Positions 34,221 through 44,523 of a stretch of DNA of 64,000 nt are shown in pieces. The translations under genes and the position numbers were made by a program. The notes under the pieces were generated by a model, which saw only the letters and a list, made by a program, of their open reading frames with translations, was not told the DNA's origin and made no database searches. The stretch is from Marinilabiliales bacterium (GTDB taxonomy: Bacteria > Bacteroidota > Bacteroidia > Bacteroidales > SZUA-534): positions 67,309 through 131,308 of the forward strand of contig DOTG01000047.1 in the NCBI GenBank assembly GCA_003512955.1. Reading direction: 5' to 3'. Position 1 is the stretch's first letter; each line of letters opens with the position of its first letter.

Positions 34221-34259
34221 GGGGTCAGAATAGGGGCGTTGCCATGCAACCCTGACCCC
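34221..34259. repeat. REP-like bulged palindrome
   Basis: GGGGTCAG and CTGACCCC form an outer stem and GTTGC/GCAAC an inner hairpin, with an unpaired AATAGGGGC-type bulge on one side. Bulged palindromes of this form are typical of REP elements mobilised by RAYT (Y1) transposases. No RAYT gene is in the window. Confidence 0.45.
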
Positions 34260-34666
34260 TTTTCGTTTTCTCCGGGTTCTTTACGGTTGATTTTGCTTTA
34301 CACTTATAAATCTTGACAATATTTCCTGCAGGGGAGAAATTTCAAATTAGATTCTGCAAGTTACAGGGTGACGAAATTAAATAACAATTGTTTGCCTTTT
34401 TTGTGTCAGATTGAGCCACCCCGTGACTTTCATCGGTTTTTCCAGATGACTTGCGGATTCTAGATAGATGTACCGATGGTTGGATTTATTATGATTTTCG
34501 TTGGTGTTAAAAATAATGATGCAACGAAACGACCATGATTGAACACAAAATGAACCCATTTCATTCTTGGACATCAGATACTTTAGCTGTGTGAATTTTA
34601 CACTAAGAAAACATGCTATTTTATGATTAAGGAATTTCAAAAAGCATACCGTTTAAAAAATACAAT
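34260..34666. other. Upstream region of the first susC
   Basis: About 400 bases without a gene. It must hold the promoter and any activator site for the SusCD operon, but I see no exact TAnnTTTG and no clear direct repeat. Confidence 0.35.
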
Positions 34667-37600
34667 ATGAAAAAAACCTTACTAATTCTACTTACATTCT
34701 TTCTATTCACTAACGCATTTTCACAGCCTGTAATCACAGGGATGGTTCTCGATGAAAATGGAATTTCTATGCCAGGTGTATCTGTTCTGATAAAAGGCAC
34801 ATCAATAGGGACAATTACCGATTTTAATGGAAAATTCAGCATTAAGATTGATCACAAAGATGCAGTGCTAGTGTTTTCATTTATTGGATATTCGCCCAGC
34901 GAAATTACAGTAGGTAACCAAACTTCAATAAACATTAAGATGGTTCCTGACATGGTAGGCCTTGATGAAGTGGTAATTGTTGGATATGGTTCACAAAAAA
35001 AGGTATCAGTTGTTGGTGCTATTTCAACAATAACCACAAAAGGTTTAGTTCAAAGCCCTGCAGCAAATATCAGTAATGCTTTGGCAGGTAGATTAACTGG
35101 TTTAACCACTGTTCAAAATACGGGACAACCAGGTAAAGATGATGCCAGTTTATATATACGTGGTAGAAGTACATGGGTGAACGCGAGTCCGTTATATATA
35201 GTTGATGGTGTTGAAAGAGAAAGCTACACCCAGGTTGATGCAAACGAAATAGAATACTTTTCTATTTTAAAGGATGCTTCAGCAACTGCCGTATATGGGG
35301 TTAGGGGTGCTAATGGTGTAATAATAATTACAACAAAACGCGGTAAGGAGCAGAAACCCGAAGTAAGCCTTTCTGCACAATATGGATTGCAGCAACCAAC
35401 CCGTCTGCCAAATTATCTGCAATCGTATGAAACCGCTTTGTTACGGAATGAATCATTTATAAATGATGGCTATACAGATGATCAATTACCCTTTCAGCCG
35501 GCTGCACTTGAGGCATTCCGGACTCATTCCGATCCGTATCATTATCCTGATGTGGATTGGTATGATGAAGTCATTAGAAAGTTTTCACCACAAAGCCAAT
35601 ATAATGTAAATATAAAAGGCGGTACTAAAACAGCACGTTATTTCTTATCTACAGGGTATCTGAATCAAGAAGGTTTGTTTAATACCCAAAAACATAATGA
35701 TTACAATACTAATTTTAGGTATGACCGTTTTAACTTTAGGTCGAACCTGGATATTGACGTATCAAAAGATTTGACATTTTCTGTAACCATTGCAGCTAGG
35801 CTTGAAGATACCAATGAACCCGGATCAACCGGATATTCAGGTGCAGAAAACCAGGCTTCATTTGCACCACTGACACGGACACCCCCTTATGAAACACCAA
35901 TTTTTCAAAAAAATGGGAAGCCAGGCGTTGGGCCATCGGGGGCAAATCCATGGTTGTCAGTTAATGGTTATGGTTATACACGGAACAAAAAGGATGTGGT
36001 TGAATCTTTAGTTAATTTGAATTACAAACTTGACAAACTGACAAAAGGATTGTCAGCCAAAGCATTATTGTCGTACGACAGTTATTTTATTGAACAAAAG
36101 CGTTATAGCAAGAAAACTGCAACCTATCGGCTTGACTCGGGACCGGATGAAGAAGACAGTTATACTGTATTTGGTGAAGATACTGAATTAAAGTATGATG
36201 GTGGATATATAAGTGATTTTTCAAAATCTTATTTTGAAGGCTCACTGAATTATTCGCGAAGTTTTGGTATCCATAATGTAACAGGATTATTGCTGGGTAA
36301 CATGGAAAGCAAATCTTATGGCGACGATATTCCATATCGGAACATGGGGTTGGTTTCAAGGTTAACTTACGATTATGCAGATAGCTATATAGCTGAATTC
36401 AATATGGGGTACAACGGTTCGGAGAATTTTGCGCGTGGCAAACGATTCGGATTGTTTCCATCACTTTCTGTTGGCTGGATCATTTCTCATGGAAATTTGT
36501 TAGAGAAACTTCCATTTATCAATTTTATGAAATTGAGGATGTCATACGGATTGGTGGGCAATGATAAAATTGGTGGGGACCGTTTTATGTATTCAGAAGA
36601 GTACTCATATCGCGACAGTTGGGTTTCTCCTTCACTGCCTTATTTTGGGACTTCTGCTATTGAATCGCAGATTGTGACCTTATCGCGTATAGCAAACCCT
36701 GATTTGACATGGGAAAAGGCCAATAAATTTAATTTTGGTTTAGAGACAAACTTTTGGGAAAACAAGCTTAACACATCGGTTGATGTATTTCTGGAATACC
36801 GGAAAGACATATTGATGGATAGAAATTCAATCCCGCGTTATTTGGGTGTAAAACCCCCCGCAGGAAACATTGGTAAAACTAGAAACAGTGGGTGCGAAGT
36901 TGAGATTAAATACAGAGATAAAATAGGTGAGGATTTTAATTTCTGGGTAAATGTTAATTACAGTTTTGCAAAGAATATCATTATTTATAAAGATGAACCC
37001 GAAAACAAGTTGCAATGGCAAAAAGAAGAAGGTCAATCAATTGGGCAATTTTATGGTTACAAGGTACTTGGATTCTTTGATATAACCGACTTTGATGGAA
37101 ATGGCGTTCTTAACGAAAAATACCCGCTCCAACTGGTTGGAGAGGCTCCTAAACCGGGTGATTTTATTTATGCCGACATTAATGGGGATAAAGTTGTTGA
37201 TGATAGGGATAAGCTGCCAATTGGGTATTCCGATATCCCCGAATCAACCATAGGCTTTTCTTATGGATTCGATTGGAAAGGTTTCGATTTTAGTATGATG
37301 TGGCAAGCAGCCTATCATGTCAGTTTGAATATTTCTAGCGAAAGCCTGTATGAATTCTGTGAAGGTGGAAGGGTCCAGGATTTTCACAAGGGGAGGTGGG
37401 CTTATTATACCGACCCTTTTACGGGGGAACTGGTTGATACCAGGGCAACGGCAACTTACCCTAGGTTGCATTCCCAAAGTTCAAGCCCCAATTGGACAAT
37501 CAATGATTTCTTCCTCTACAATTCGAGCTATTTGAAATTACGAAATATTGAAATTGGTTACGAACTGCCAATTAAACAGCTTGCAGTTTTAGGGATTTCA

Positions 37601-37756
37601 AAAATGAGGGTTTATTTAAACGGAAATAATTTATTGACTTTTTCAGAAGTTAAACAAGTCGATCCGGAAGGGCCAGGATATGGTGGTAATAGGGAAAGAG
37701 GATGGAATTACCCTCAACTTGCTATATATAATTTAGGTATTAATGTAACTTTTTAA
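34667..37756 (+). CDS. SusC/RagA-type TonB-dependent outer-membrane glycan transporter (first)
   Basis: The 1029 residues have a signal peptide (cleavage near AFSQ) and a CarboxypepD_reg-like domain (about 22-95; ITGMVLDENG, LIKGTSIGT). The plug domain has the SusC signature SATAVYGVRGANGVI near 205-220, and a TonB-dependent barrel ends in GINVTF. It imports oligosaccharides with its SusD partner, whose gene begins six bases later. Energy comes from TonB-ExbBD encoded elsewhere. Confidence 0.95.
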   Translation: MKKTLLILLTFFLFTNAFSQPVITGMVLDENGISMPGVSVLIKGTSIGTITDFNGKFSIKIDHKDAVLVFSFIGYSPSEITVGNQTSINIKMVPDMVGLDEVVIVGYGSQKKVSVVGAISTITTKGLVQSPAANISNALAGRLTGLTTVQNTGQPGKDDASLYIRGRSTWVNASPLYIVDGVERESYTQVDANEIEYFSILKDASATAVYGVRGANGVIIITTKRGKEQKPEVSLSAQYGLQQPTRLPNYLQSYETALLRNESFINDGYTDDQLPFQPAALEAFRTHSDPYHYPDVDWYDEVIRKFSPQSQYNVNIKGGTKTARYFLSTGYLNQEGLFNTQKHNDYNTNFRYDRFNFRSNLDIDVSKDLTFSVTIAARLEDTNEPGSTGYSGAENQASFAPLTRTPPYETPIFQKNGKPGVGPSGANPWLSVNGYGYTRNKKDVVESLVNLNYKLDKLTKGLSAKALLSYDSYFIEQKRYSKKTATYRLDSGPDEEDSYTVFGEDTELKYDGGYISDFSKSYFEGSLNYSRSFGIHNVTGLLLGNMESKSYGDDIPYRNMGLVSRLTYDYADSYIAEFNMGYNGSENFARGKRFGLFPSLSVGWIISHGNLLEKLPFINFMKLRMSYGLVGNDKIGGDRFMYSEEYSYRDSWVSPSLPYFGTSAIESQIVTLSRIANPDLTWEKANKFNFGLETNFWENKLNTSVDVFLEYRKDILMDRNSIPRYLGVKPPAGNIGKTRNSGCEVEIKYRDKIGEDFNFWVNVNYSFAKNIIIYKDEPENKLQWQKEEGQSIGQFYGYKVLGFFDITDFDGNGVLNEKYPLQLVGEAPKPGDFIYADINGDKVVDDRDKLPIGYSDIPESTIGFSYGFDWKGFDFSMMWQAAYHVSLNISSESLYEFCEGGRVQDFHKGRWAYYTDPFTGELVDTRATATYPRLHSQSSSPNWTINDFFLYNSSYLKLRNIEIGYELPIKQLAVLGISKMRVYLNGNNLLTFSEVKQVDPEGPGYGGNRERGWNYPQLAIYNLGINVTF

Positions 37757-37762
37757 GCACAA

Positions 37763-39631
37763 ATGAAAATGAAAAGATTGATAATATATTCAATTGTCAC
37801 TTTAATATCTTTCACTTTTTTTTCATGCGAAGATGATTTCCTTGATAAAAGAGAAAGTGATATTTTAACATCGGAACAGGTATTTACCGATCCCGTTTTG
37901 TTTCAGAAGTTCCATAACGATATTTATACCTACTTGCACTACTGGCCAGGTGATTGGGCCTGTCAATCGTTTGGGGGGCTGGGGCGCATTGCTTATTCAT
38001 CATTCGAAGGAGCATCTGATTTAGCTGAAGCTTCACGTTCAGTTGCAGGAACAAATGCCAGTTTTAATTTAGGGAACTGGTCTCAATTGGCTTTTGGAGC
38101 CAAAGTGGAGCTGATTTGGCCATGGGAAGGTGCGTATGCTGGCATCCGGAGGTGCAATGTTGTACTCGAAAAAGTTGATAGCGTTCCCGGGTTAAGTACC
38201 GATGATATTGACGGGTTTAAATCAGAAGCATTGTTTTTGCGGGCATTTTTCCATTTTGAGCTTATCAAGCGATATGGGGGGGTGCCTTATGTAACTAAAT
38301 CATTGACTGAGAAAGATAATTTGAATTTTGTACGGGAGCCTTATGATACTTGTGTAGCTAAAATTGTAAATGATCTTGATGCCTCAATTAAACATCTGCC
38401 AATGGCATCGGCTCAAAATAATAGTGATTTTGGGCGGCCTACTATAGGAGCAGCAATGGCATTAAAGGCAAAAACGCTTTTATACGCGGCAAGCCCGTTA
38501 AATACCGAACCCTATGCTATTAGCTCTGGTTCAGGGGGCTCCGATTTATTTTTTATAGAAGAACCCAATACAGAGGCAGAAACCACCCAAAAGTGGATTG
38601 ATGCTGCCCAAGCGGCTTACGAATTAATAGAATATGCCGAAGTTAACAGCCAATACCAATTATTAGATTCAGCCCATTATTTGGATATTTTCCATGGGGA
38701 TGCCAAAAATAGCGAGGTTATTTATAGCCGGGTTGATGGGTCGTTCTCATTTAGTGGTGCGAAAGCTTTTACAGGTTGGATCAGTTTTGCCGACGTAGGC
38801 GCATCGAAAGGTTATGGCGGTAGTGCCGGAACATATCCAACCCAGAACTTGATTGATATGTATGAAATGGCCGATGGCAGTATTCCAATTCTAGGTTATA
38901 ATGGAGATGGGAGCCCGATCATAAACTCATCAACAACATACAATGATCAGCAGATGTGGGAGAACCGCGATCCCCGATTGAAACTGACAGCATTATGTAA
39001 CCAAGATATGTGGCAAGACAGGCCGGTTGAAATATGGTTTGACAAATCTAACCCAACAATAAGTGGGTCTGAGATGAAAGATGCACAGGATTATACCACT
39101 ACCGGCTATTTATGCAGGAAAATGTGGCCCGAAGAATTACGACAAGGTTCAACGGCCTCGGTTTACATGAACTGGATTTGGTTCAGGTATGCCGATGTAA
39201 TTTTATGGTATGCCGAAGCAATGAATCATGCTTTTGGCCCTGATGGTGATGGGTTAGGTAATGGTGTCACTGCACGGATGTCACTTAATAAAATCAGGAA
39301 CAGGTTGAATCCATCTAACCCGCATTACCGCGATGTAAGTGCATCAACAAAAGAAGAATTCCTTGAACGGTTGCTAAACGAACGGGCCATTGAGTTTGTA
39401 TATGAGGAACAACGTTGGTGGGATATCATCCGTTACAAAAGAGGTGTTGAGACGTTTGGGGTTCCAATTTATGGTGTAAGGATCTATCGTACATCAAAAA
39501 ATCCGCTAAGCTTCGAAATAACCCGCAGAAAACTAGAAACCAGAGTGTTTAAAGATTATATGCATAAATATGCCATACCTTATTCTGAAATTGAAAAATC
39601 ATCAGACCTAAAGCAGAATCCAGGTTGGTAA
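37763..39631 (+). CDS. SusD/RagB-type surface glycan-binding lipoprotein (first)
   Basis: The 622 residues start with a lipoprotein signal; the Cys in FFSCEDDF is followed by acidic residues, a surface-export signal in Bacteroidota. The helical TPR-like SusD core follows (AEALFLRAFFHFELIKRYGGVP at about 150; ALKAKTLLYAASPLN). The C-terminal part holds FVYEEQRWWDIIRYKRG. It caps the preceding SusC. The ATG at 37763 or 37769 are both possible. Confidence 0.95.
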   Translation: MKMKRLIIYSIVTLISFTFFSCEDDFLDKRESDILTSEQVFTDPVLFQKFHNDIYTYLHYWPGDWACQSFGGLGRIAYSSFEGASDLAEASRSVAGTNASFNLGNWSQLAFGAKVELIWPWEGAYAGIRRCNVVLEKVDSVPGLSTDDIDGFKSEALFLRAFFHFELIKRYGGVPYVTKSLTEKDNLNFVREPYDTCVAKIVNDLDASIKHLPMASAQNNSDFGRPTIGAAMALKAKTLLYAASPLNTEPYAISSGSGGSDLFFIEEPNTEAETTQKWIDAAQAAYELIEYAEVNSQYQLLDSAHYLDIFHGDAKNSEVIYSRVDGSFSFSGAKAFTGWISFADVGASKGYGGSAGTYPTQNLIDMYEMADGSIPILGYNGDGSPIINSSTTYNDQQMWENRDPRLKLTALCNQDMWQDRPVEIWFDKSNPTISGSEMKDAQDYTTTGYLCRKMWPEELRQGSTASVYMNWIWFRYADVILWYAEAMNHAFGPDGDGLGNGVTARMSLNKIRNRLNPSNPHYRDVSASTKEEFLERLLNERAIEFVYEEQRWWDIIRYKRGVETFGVPIYGVRIYRTSKNPLSFEITRRKLETRVFKDYMHKYAIPYSEIEKSSDLKQNPGW

Positions 39632-39682
39632 AGAATATTGACTTAAACAAAATGCCAGATATTACTCAATAAAACTAAAAAT

Positions 39683-42600
39683 ATGAGATATAATATACAC
39701 CGTAAATTGATTCTCAAGAGAAGTGTAATATTTCTTTTCGCTTTACTCTCAAATGTTATAATCTATGCACAGCCGCAATTAGAGAATTTTGCAGGAATTG
39801 TAAAAGATAAGGATGGTAATCCTATAGAAGGAGTACTTATTTCCATACAAGAATCTACAGTAACAAGCAAAACCAACGAAAATGGCGAGTTTACAATTGC
39901 TGCATCTGGTGGTGATAAACTCACTTTTGAGTTTGAAGGGTTTGAAATATTTTCGAAAATTATAAATAGTTATGAAAAAAGCTTTGAAATCGCTTTATCC
40001 AAATTGTTATTTGGGGCAACCGGACAAGATATTGTGCCGTTAGCATACTCGTCCAAGAAAAAACGCGATATTTCTGAAGCAGTGTCCATAATTACTTACG
40101 ATGACCTTAAAGAGCGAAAAGACATGAATATAATGAATGGATTAGGTGGGTTGGGCAATGGATTAATTGTTATGTCCAACCCTTGGTCCGATCTGGGTTC
40201 AAACCCATCATTTTATGTCCGGGGATTAAAAACCACAAATCCAAACAACGCACCATTAGTATTGGTTGATGATGTAGAACGCGATTTTGGACAGCTTAAT
40301 GCAAATGAAATTACCTCTATATCCGTTTTAAAAGATGCTGCTGCTCTATCAATTTATGGAAACAGGGGGGCAAACGGAGTTGTTTTGGTGAAAACCAAAC
40401 GAGGAACGGATAATAAAAGAGAGATAATATTTAACACCGAGGTTGGATTGGCCCAGTCATTGCGGATGCCAAAGGTTTTAAATGCGTATGATTATGCCCG
40501 TTTGTATAATCAAGCTCAAATTCTTGACGGTAAATCACCGGATAATTTAACTTATTCAGATGAAGATTTGCAGGCATATAAAGATGTTGTAGATGGTGTG
40601 TCTGGTGCAAATCCATATAAATATCCAAATGTTGATTTTTACTCTGAATTTCTTAAATCGGTTGTTAAGCAACAGCAGCATGATTTAACAATGAGGGGTG
40701 GGAATAAAGTTGCAAAATACTTTGTTTTGCTGGGTTATATGAACCGGGAAGGATTGTATAAATATGGGGATAATACTTTCGATCGATACAACTTCCGTAC
40801 AAATATTGATGTAACCCTGACCAATAGCTTCACCGTAGGTTTAGATATGGCTGGAAGGTTGGAAAACCAAACTACACCAGGTGGAAATTATGCTTATTCT
40901 ATTTTTGGCCAGTTTGCAAATACTCCCTCAAATGCCTACCCAATCTTTAATGCCGATGGGTCACTAGGTGGAACAAATATTTATAAAAATAATCCTTACG
41001 GATTGATGAATAAAATGGGGCAACGGGATCAATCAAACCGGTATTTTAATGCCGATTTAATTTTCAAACTTGATTTGTCGAAATTCATTGATGGGCTTAG
41101 TTGGAATGCAAAAGGTGGGATTGACTTTATTGACGGGGCTATTAAGCAGTTAACTTCGTCAAAGTTTGCTGTATATGAATTATTAGACGATGGTACATAT
41201 ACCAGCAATGGTACAGCAGATGAAGCTAAAACAAAAAACAACTGGTACACCGGGAAAGACAGGCAGTTTACGTTTAATACATCTTTTAATTACGATAAAT
41301 CGTGGGGCGAGAGCAAGCTAACTGCCATGGGTTTATTTTATTTAAGGGAACTTAATTCGCTAGGGGTATCGGTACCTTATAAAACAGTAGGTTCAGTTGC
41401 CCAGGCTGGTTATTCTTATATGGGTAAATATCTAATAAACGGGGTGGTGGGTTATACCGGTTCAGAAAATTTCGCCCGTGGACATCGGTTCGGATTATTC
41501 CCTGCAATATCAATAGGTTGGATAATTAGTGAAGAAGATTTTTTAAAGAATAACAACACCCTTTCTTTCCTGAAATTTCGGGCTTCGTATGGAATAACAG
41601 GTTTGGACAGGCCTTTGGGAGATCGGTTTCTGTTTAGGGAAAATTGGGGCAGTGCAGGAGGTTATGCTTTTGGTACAAGTGGTAGTTATAGAGAAGGGAC
41701 TGATCAGGTCCGGATTGGTAATGATAATCTAAAATGGGAAACATCCATTAAATCAAATATTGGCCTCGATTTCGGTTTCTATAATAATTCACTTTTGTGG
41801 ACAATTGACGGTTTTATTGATAACCGGAAAGATATCCTTGTGCGGAAGTTCGCAACAACTACCTCGGTAGCCGGAATCCCACTTCCTTATGAAAATGCAG
41901 GAGAGACTAAAAGCTGGGGATTTGATTCGGAATTGGCATACAGCAAGCAACTCAATAAATCGTGGAGTTTTGCTATAAAGGGAAACGTGATGTTGGCCTA
42001 CAGCAAAATAGAAGATGTTAATGAAACTTATAAAGTTGATGTGTATCAGTACCAAAAAGGAAATCCTATTTGGCAACCATTCGGATACGTGAGTAATGGA
42101 TTTTTTACTCAAGAAGAAATAGATCGCAGAAGCGAAGGTAATCTTACGGAAGATGAGATTGCAGACGGATATAATGTTTATCAAAACGGGGGAAATCTTC
42201 AAGCAGGTGATATCAAATACAAGGACCTGAATGGTGATTTTGTTATTGATGGAAAAGATACAAAGCCAATAGCTAAAAACGCTATCCCAAATGCATCTGG
42301 TGGCATAACGCTATTTCTACAATATAAATTGATTGATTTTTCAGCACACATAATGGGTATGGGCAAAAGGGACATTTATATGCCCGGAGTGTATCGAAGC
42401 AGTTTTAACGCCGATGGGAATGCGTCAGTTTATGCATTAGAGGCATGGACTCCGGAAACTGCTGAAACAGCCATTTATCCAAGGTTATCAATAAACAACA
42501 ATAGCAACAATCAGCAATATTCTGATTTTTGGTTTCGTAATGGTTCTTTTATTAAACTTAAAACGGTTGAGCTTGGAATTAATTTGCCAGAGTTGCTTGT

Positions 42601-42760
42601 GAAAAGAGTCGGAATATCAAAAACAAGGTTTTATATCAATGGATATAACCTGCTTAGTTTCGACCATGTGAAGGATTATGATCCTGAAAATCCTGATGCT
42701 GCATTAAATCGTTATCCATTCCAGAGGATATATACCCTAGGCCTAAATGTTACATTCTAA
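39683..42760 (+). CDS. SusC/RagA-type TonB-dependent transporter (second)
   Basis: The 1025 residues share the SusC plan: signal peptide ending at IYAQ, a carboxypeptidase-regulatory-like domain (FAGIVKDKDGNPIEG), a plug with DAAALSIYGNRGANGVV, and a barrel ending GLNVTF. The stretch after the CarbD-like domain is divergent from the first SusC. It pairs with the SusD 36 bases downstream. Two SusCD pairs in one locus suggest uptake of two oligosaccharide forms or a duplicated and diverged system. Confidence 0.95.
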   Translation: MRYNIHRKLILKRSVIFLFALLSNVIIYAQPQLENFAGIVKDKDGNPIEGVLISIQESTVTSKTNENGEFTIAASGGDKLTFEFEGFEIFSKIINSYEKSFEIALSKLLFGATGQDIVPLAYSSKKKRDISEAVSIITYDDLKERKDMNIMNGLGGLGNGLIVMSNPWSDLGSNPSFYVRGLKTTNPNNAPLVLVDDVERDFGQLNANEITSISVLKDAAALSIYGNRGANGVVLVKTKRGTDNKREIIFNTEVGLAQSLRMPKVLNAYDYARLYNQAQILDGKSPDNLTYSDEDLQAYKDVVDGVSGANPYKYPNVDFYSEFLKSVVKQQQHDLTMRGGNKVAKYFVLLGYMNREGLYKYGDNTFDRYNFRTNIDVTLTNSFTVGLDMAGRLENQTTPGGNYAYSIFGQFANTPSNAYPIFNADGSLGGTNIYKNNPYGLMNKMGQRDQSNRYFNADLIFKLDLSKFIDGLSWNAKGGIDFIDGAIKQLTSSKFAVYELLDDGTYTSNGTADEAKTKNNWYTGKDRQFTFNTSFNYDKSWGESKLTAMGLFYLRELNSLGVSVPYKTVGSVAQAGYSYMGKYLINGVVGYTGSENFARGHRFGLFPAISIGWIISEEDFLKNNNTLSFLKFRASYGITGLDRPLGDRFLFRENWGSAGGYAFGTSGSYREGTDQVRIGNDNLKWETSIKSNIGLDFGFYNNSLLWTIDGFIDNRKDILVRKFATTTSVAGIPLPYENAGETKSWGFDSELAYSKQLNKSWSFAIKGNVMLAYSKIEDVNETYKVDVYQYQKGNPIWQPFGYVSNGFFTQEEIDRRSEGNLTEDEIADGYNVYQNGGNLQAGDIKYKDLNGDFVIDGKDTKPIAKNAIPNASGGITLFLQYKLIDFSAHIMGMGKRDIYMPGVYRSSFNADGNASVYALEAWTPETAETAIYPRLSINNNSNNQQYSDFWFRNGSFIKLKTVELGINLPELLVKRVGISKTRFYINGYNLLSFDHVKDYDPENPDAALNRYPFQRIYTLGLNVTF

Positions 42761-42796
42761 TAGCTAAAATATCTTAAATCATTAAAATTTGAATCA

Positions 42797-44485
42797 ATGA
42801 AAAAAATACATTCAAATATAGTTTTTCTTCTATTAATCGTAACTGTGATAAGTTCATGTGAGGATTATTTAGATCCTGGTTACGATGAATTCTTGGAAAA
42901 AGATGAAGTCTTTTCATCATATAATTATTCATTGAATTATGTACGGACCATATACAGCTATTTGCCATCGGATGCATTAGGCGAAACATTAATGACTGAT
43001 GAATCAAAACACTCTGATGAAGGCTCTACATATACTCTTATGAATAATGGTTCATGGGATTCGCGGACGTATATCGAAGGATGGAAGTGGGGCCATAATT
43101 ATGCAGGAATCCGACGGGTCCATATCTTTTTAGATAATGTGGATACCGCAATTTTTGTTGATCCGAATACTTATAAGCTTACCCCATCGGTTAACGACAC
43201 TTTAAGAAAACAGTTTAAGGCAGAAGCTAAGTTTTTACGGGCTTTTTATTATTTTGAATTACTTAAAAGGTTTGGCGACCCTGAAAATAATATTGGGGTA
43301 CCAATTGTTCCTGAAAAGGTTTTAACCATCAACGATCCGCTCGATTTTGCACGTAGCACCTATGAAGAATGCGTTAGTTATATTGTTAAAGATTGTGATG
43401 AGGCAGCTATTGATCTTCCTGGCAGAAGATACAGTGCAGATTATGGCAAAGTATCAAAAGCCGCTGCTTTGGCTTTAAAATCACGTTTGCTTTTGTATGC
43501 AGCAAGCCCTCTGGCAAACCCAACCGGTGATATAGAAAAATGGAAAGCTGCAGCTAAAGCGGCACAAGCAGTTCTTGAAATACCAACCTATAAACTGATT
43601 GATAAAGCAACAGTACAAGGGGATAACATGTTATCCATATTTACTGTACCCAATAATGATGAAGTCTTGTTCTCAAGTCCGGTTGTCCAATCGAATAGTT
43701 TCGAGAGCAATAATCTACCTCCAAGCTTTTCTGGAGATGGACAGATTAACCCAACACAGGATATAGTTGATGCTTATGAAACAGTACTTGGATACCCGAT
43801 TACAGATGAGCGTAGTGGTTATTTGCCAAATGACCCTTATTACCGACGTGATAAAAGGCTGCAATATTTTATTGCTATAAACGGGTCAACAATTGGTGAT
43901 AAAATAGTTGATAGCTATGTAGGAGGTAAAGACGGATTAAGCAGTAAAAAAGGGGCAACTAAAACCGGTTATTATATACGTAAGTATATTGACCCTACTG
44001 CTGACGTAATCAATAACCAGACTTTTGCAGAACACTTTTGGGTACATTTCAGATATGCTGAAATGTTGTTGAATTATGCCGAGGCTATGGCTGAGGCTTA
44101 TGGTATAGTAACTATCCCCGATGGTTATACAATGTCGGCTTATGATGCTTTTAAACTTATTAGGGATCGGGCTGGGTTGTTTACACAGGCTACCTATATC
44201 AAATCTTTATCAGTTGAAGAATTTGTTGAGAAAGTCAGAAATGAAAGAAGGGTAGAACTTTGTTTTGAAGGGCACCGGTTTTGGGATGTCCGGCGATGGA
44301 AACAAGGTGAAAAATATTTCAATTCCCCAATACACGGGATGAAAATTACAAGAACAGATTCTGTCTTTACATATAACGTTTTTAAAGTTGAAGACAGGGT
44401 TTTTGAATCAAGAATGAATGTGATGCCTATTCCTTATGATGAAATCCAAAAATCAAAATTGCTTATCCAAAATATTGGATGGTAG
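42797..44485 (+). CDS. SusD/RagB-type glycan-binding lipoprotein (second)
   Basis: The 562 residues have a lipobox with SSCEDYLD. The SusD core shows FKAEAKFLRAFYYFELLKRFGDP and LKSRLLLYAASPLAN. The C-terminus holds VELCFEGHRFWDVRRWKQGEK and the usual IPYDEIQKS. It is the partner of the second SusC. Confidence 0.95.
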   Translation: MKKIHSNIVFLLLIVTVISSCEDYLDPGYDEFLEKDEVFSSYNYSLNYVRTIYSYLPSDALGETLMTDESKHSDEGSTYTLMNNGSWDSRTYIEGWKWGHNYAGIRRVHIFLDNVDTAIFVDPNTYKLTPSVNDTLRKQFKAEAKFLRAFYYFELLKRFGDPENNIGVPIVPEKVLTINDPLDFARSTYEECVSYIVKDCDEAAIDLPGRRYSADYGKVSKAAALALKSRLLLYAASPLANPTGDIEKWKAAAKAAQAVLEIPTYKLIDKATVQGDNMLSIFTVPNNDEVLFSSPVVQSNSFESNNLPPSFSGDGQINPTQDIVDAYETVLGYPITDERSGYLPNDPYYRRDKRLQYFIAINGSTIGDKIVDSYVGGKDGLSSKKGATKTGYYIRKYIDPTADVINNQTFAEHFWVHFRYAEMLLNYAEAMAEAYGIVTIPDGYTMSAYDAFKLIRDRAGLFTQATYIKSLSVEEFVEKVRNERRVELCFEGHRFWDVRRWKQGEKYFNSPIHGMKITRTDSVFTYNVFKVEDRVFESRMNVMPIPYDEIQKSKLLIQNIGW

Positions 44486-44523
44486 AGGTTTATTAAATAA
44501 AATCGAACTTAAAATTGAATAGT

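Noticed and set aside
34377..34640. 87-residue - strand frame before susC
   Set aside because: No family resemblance or start signal, and it covers the expected susC promoter.
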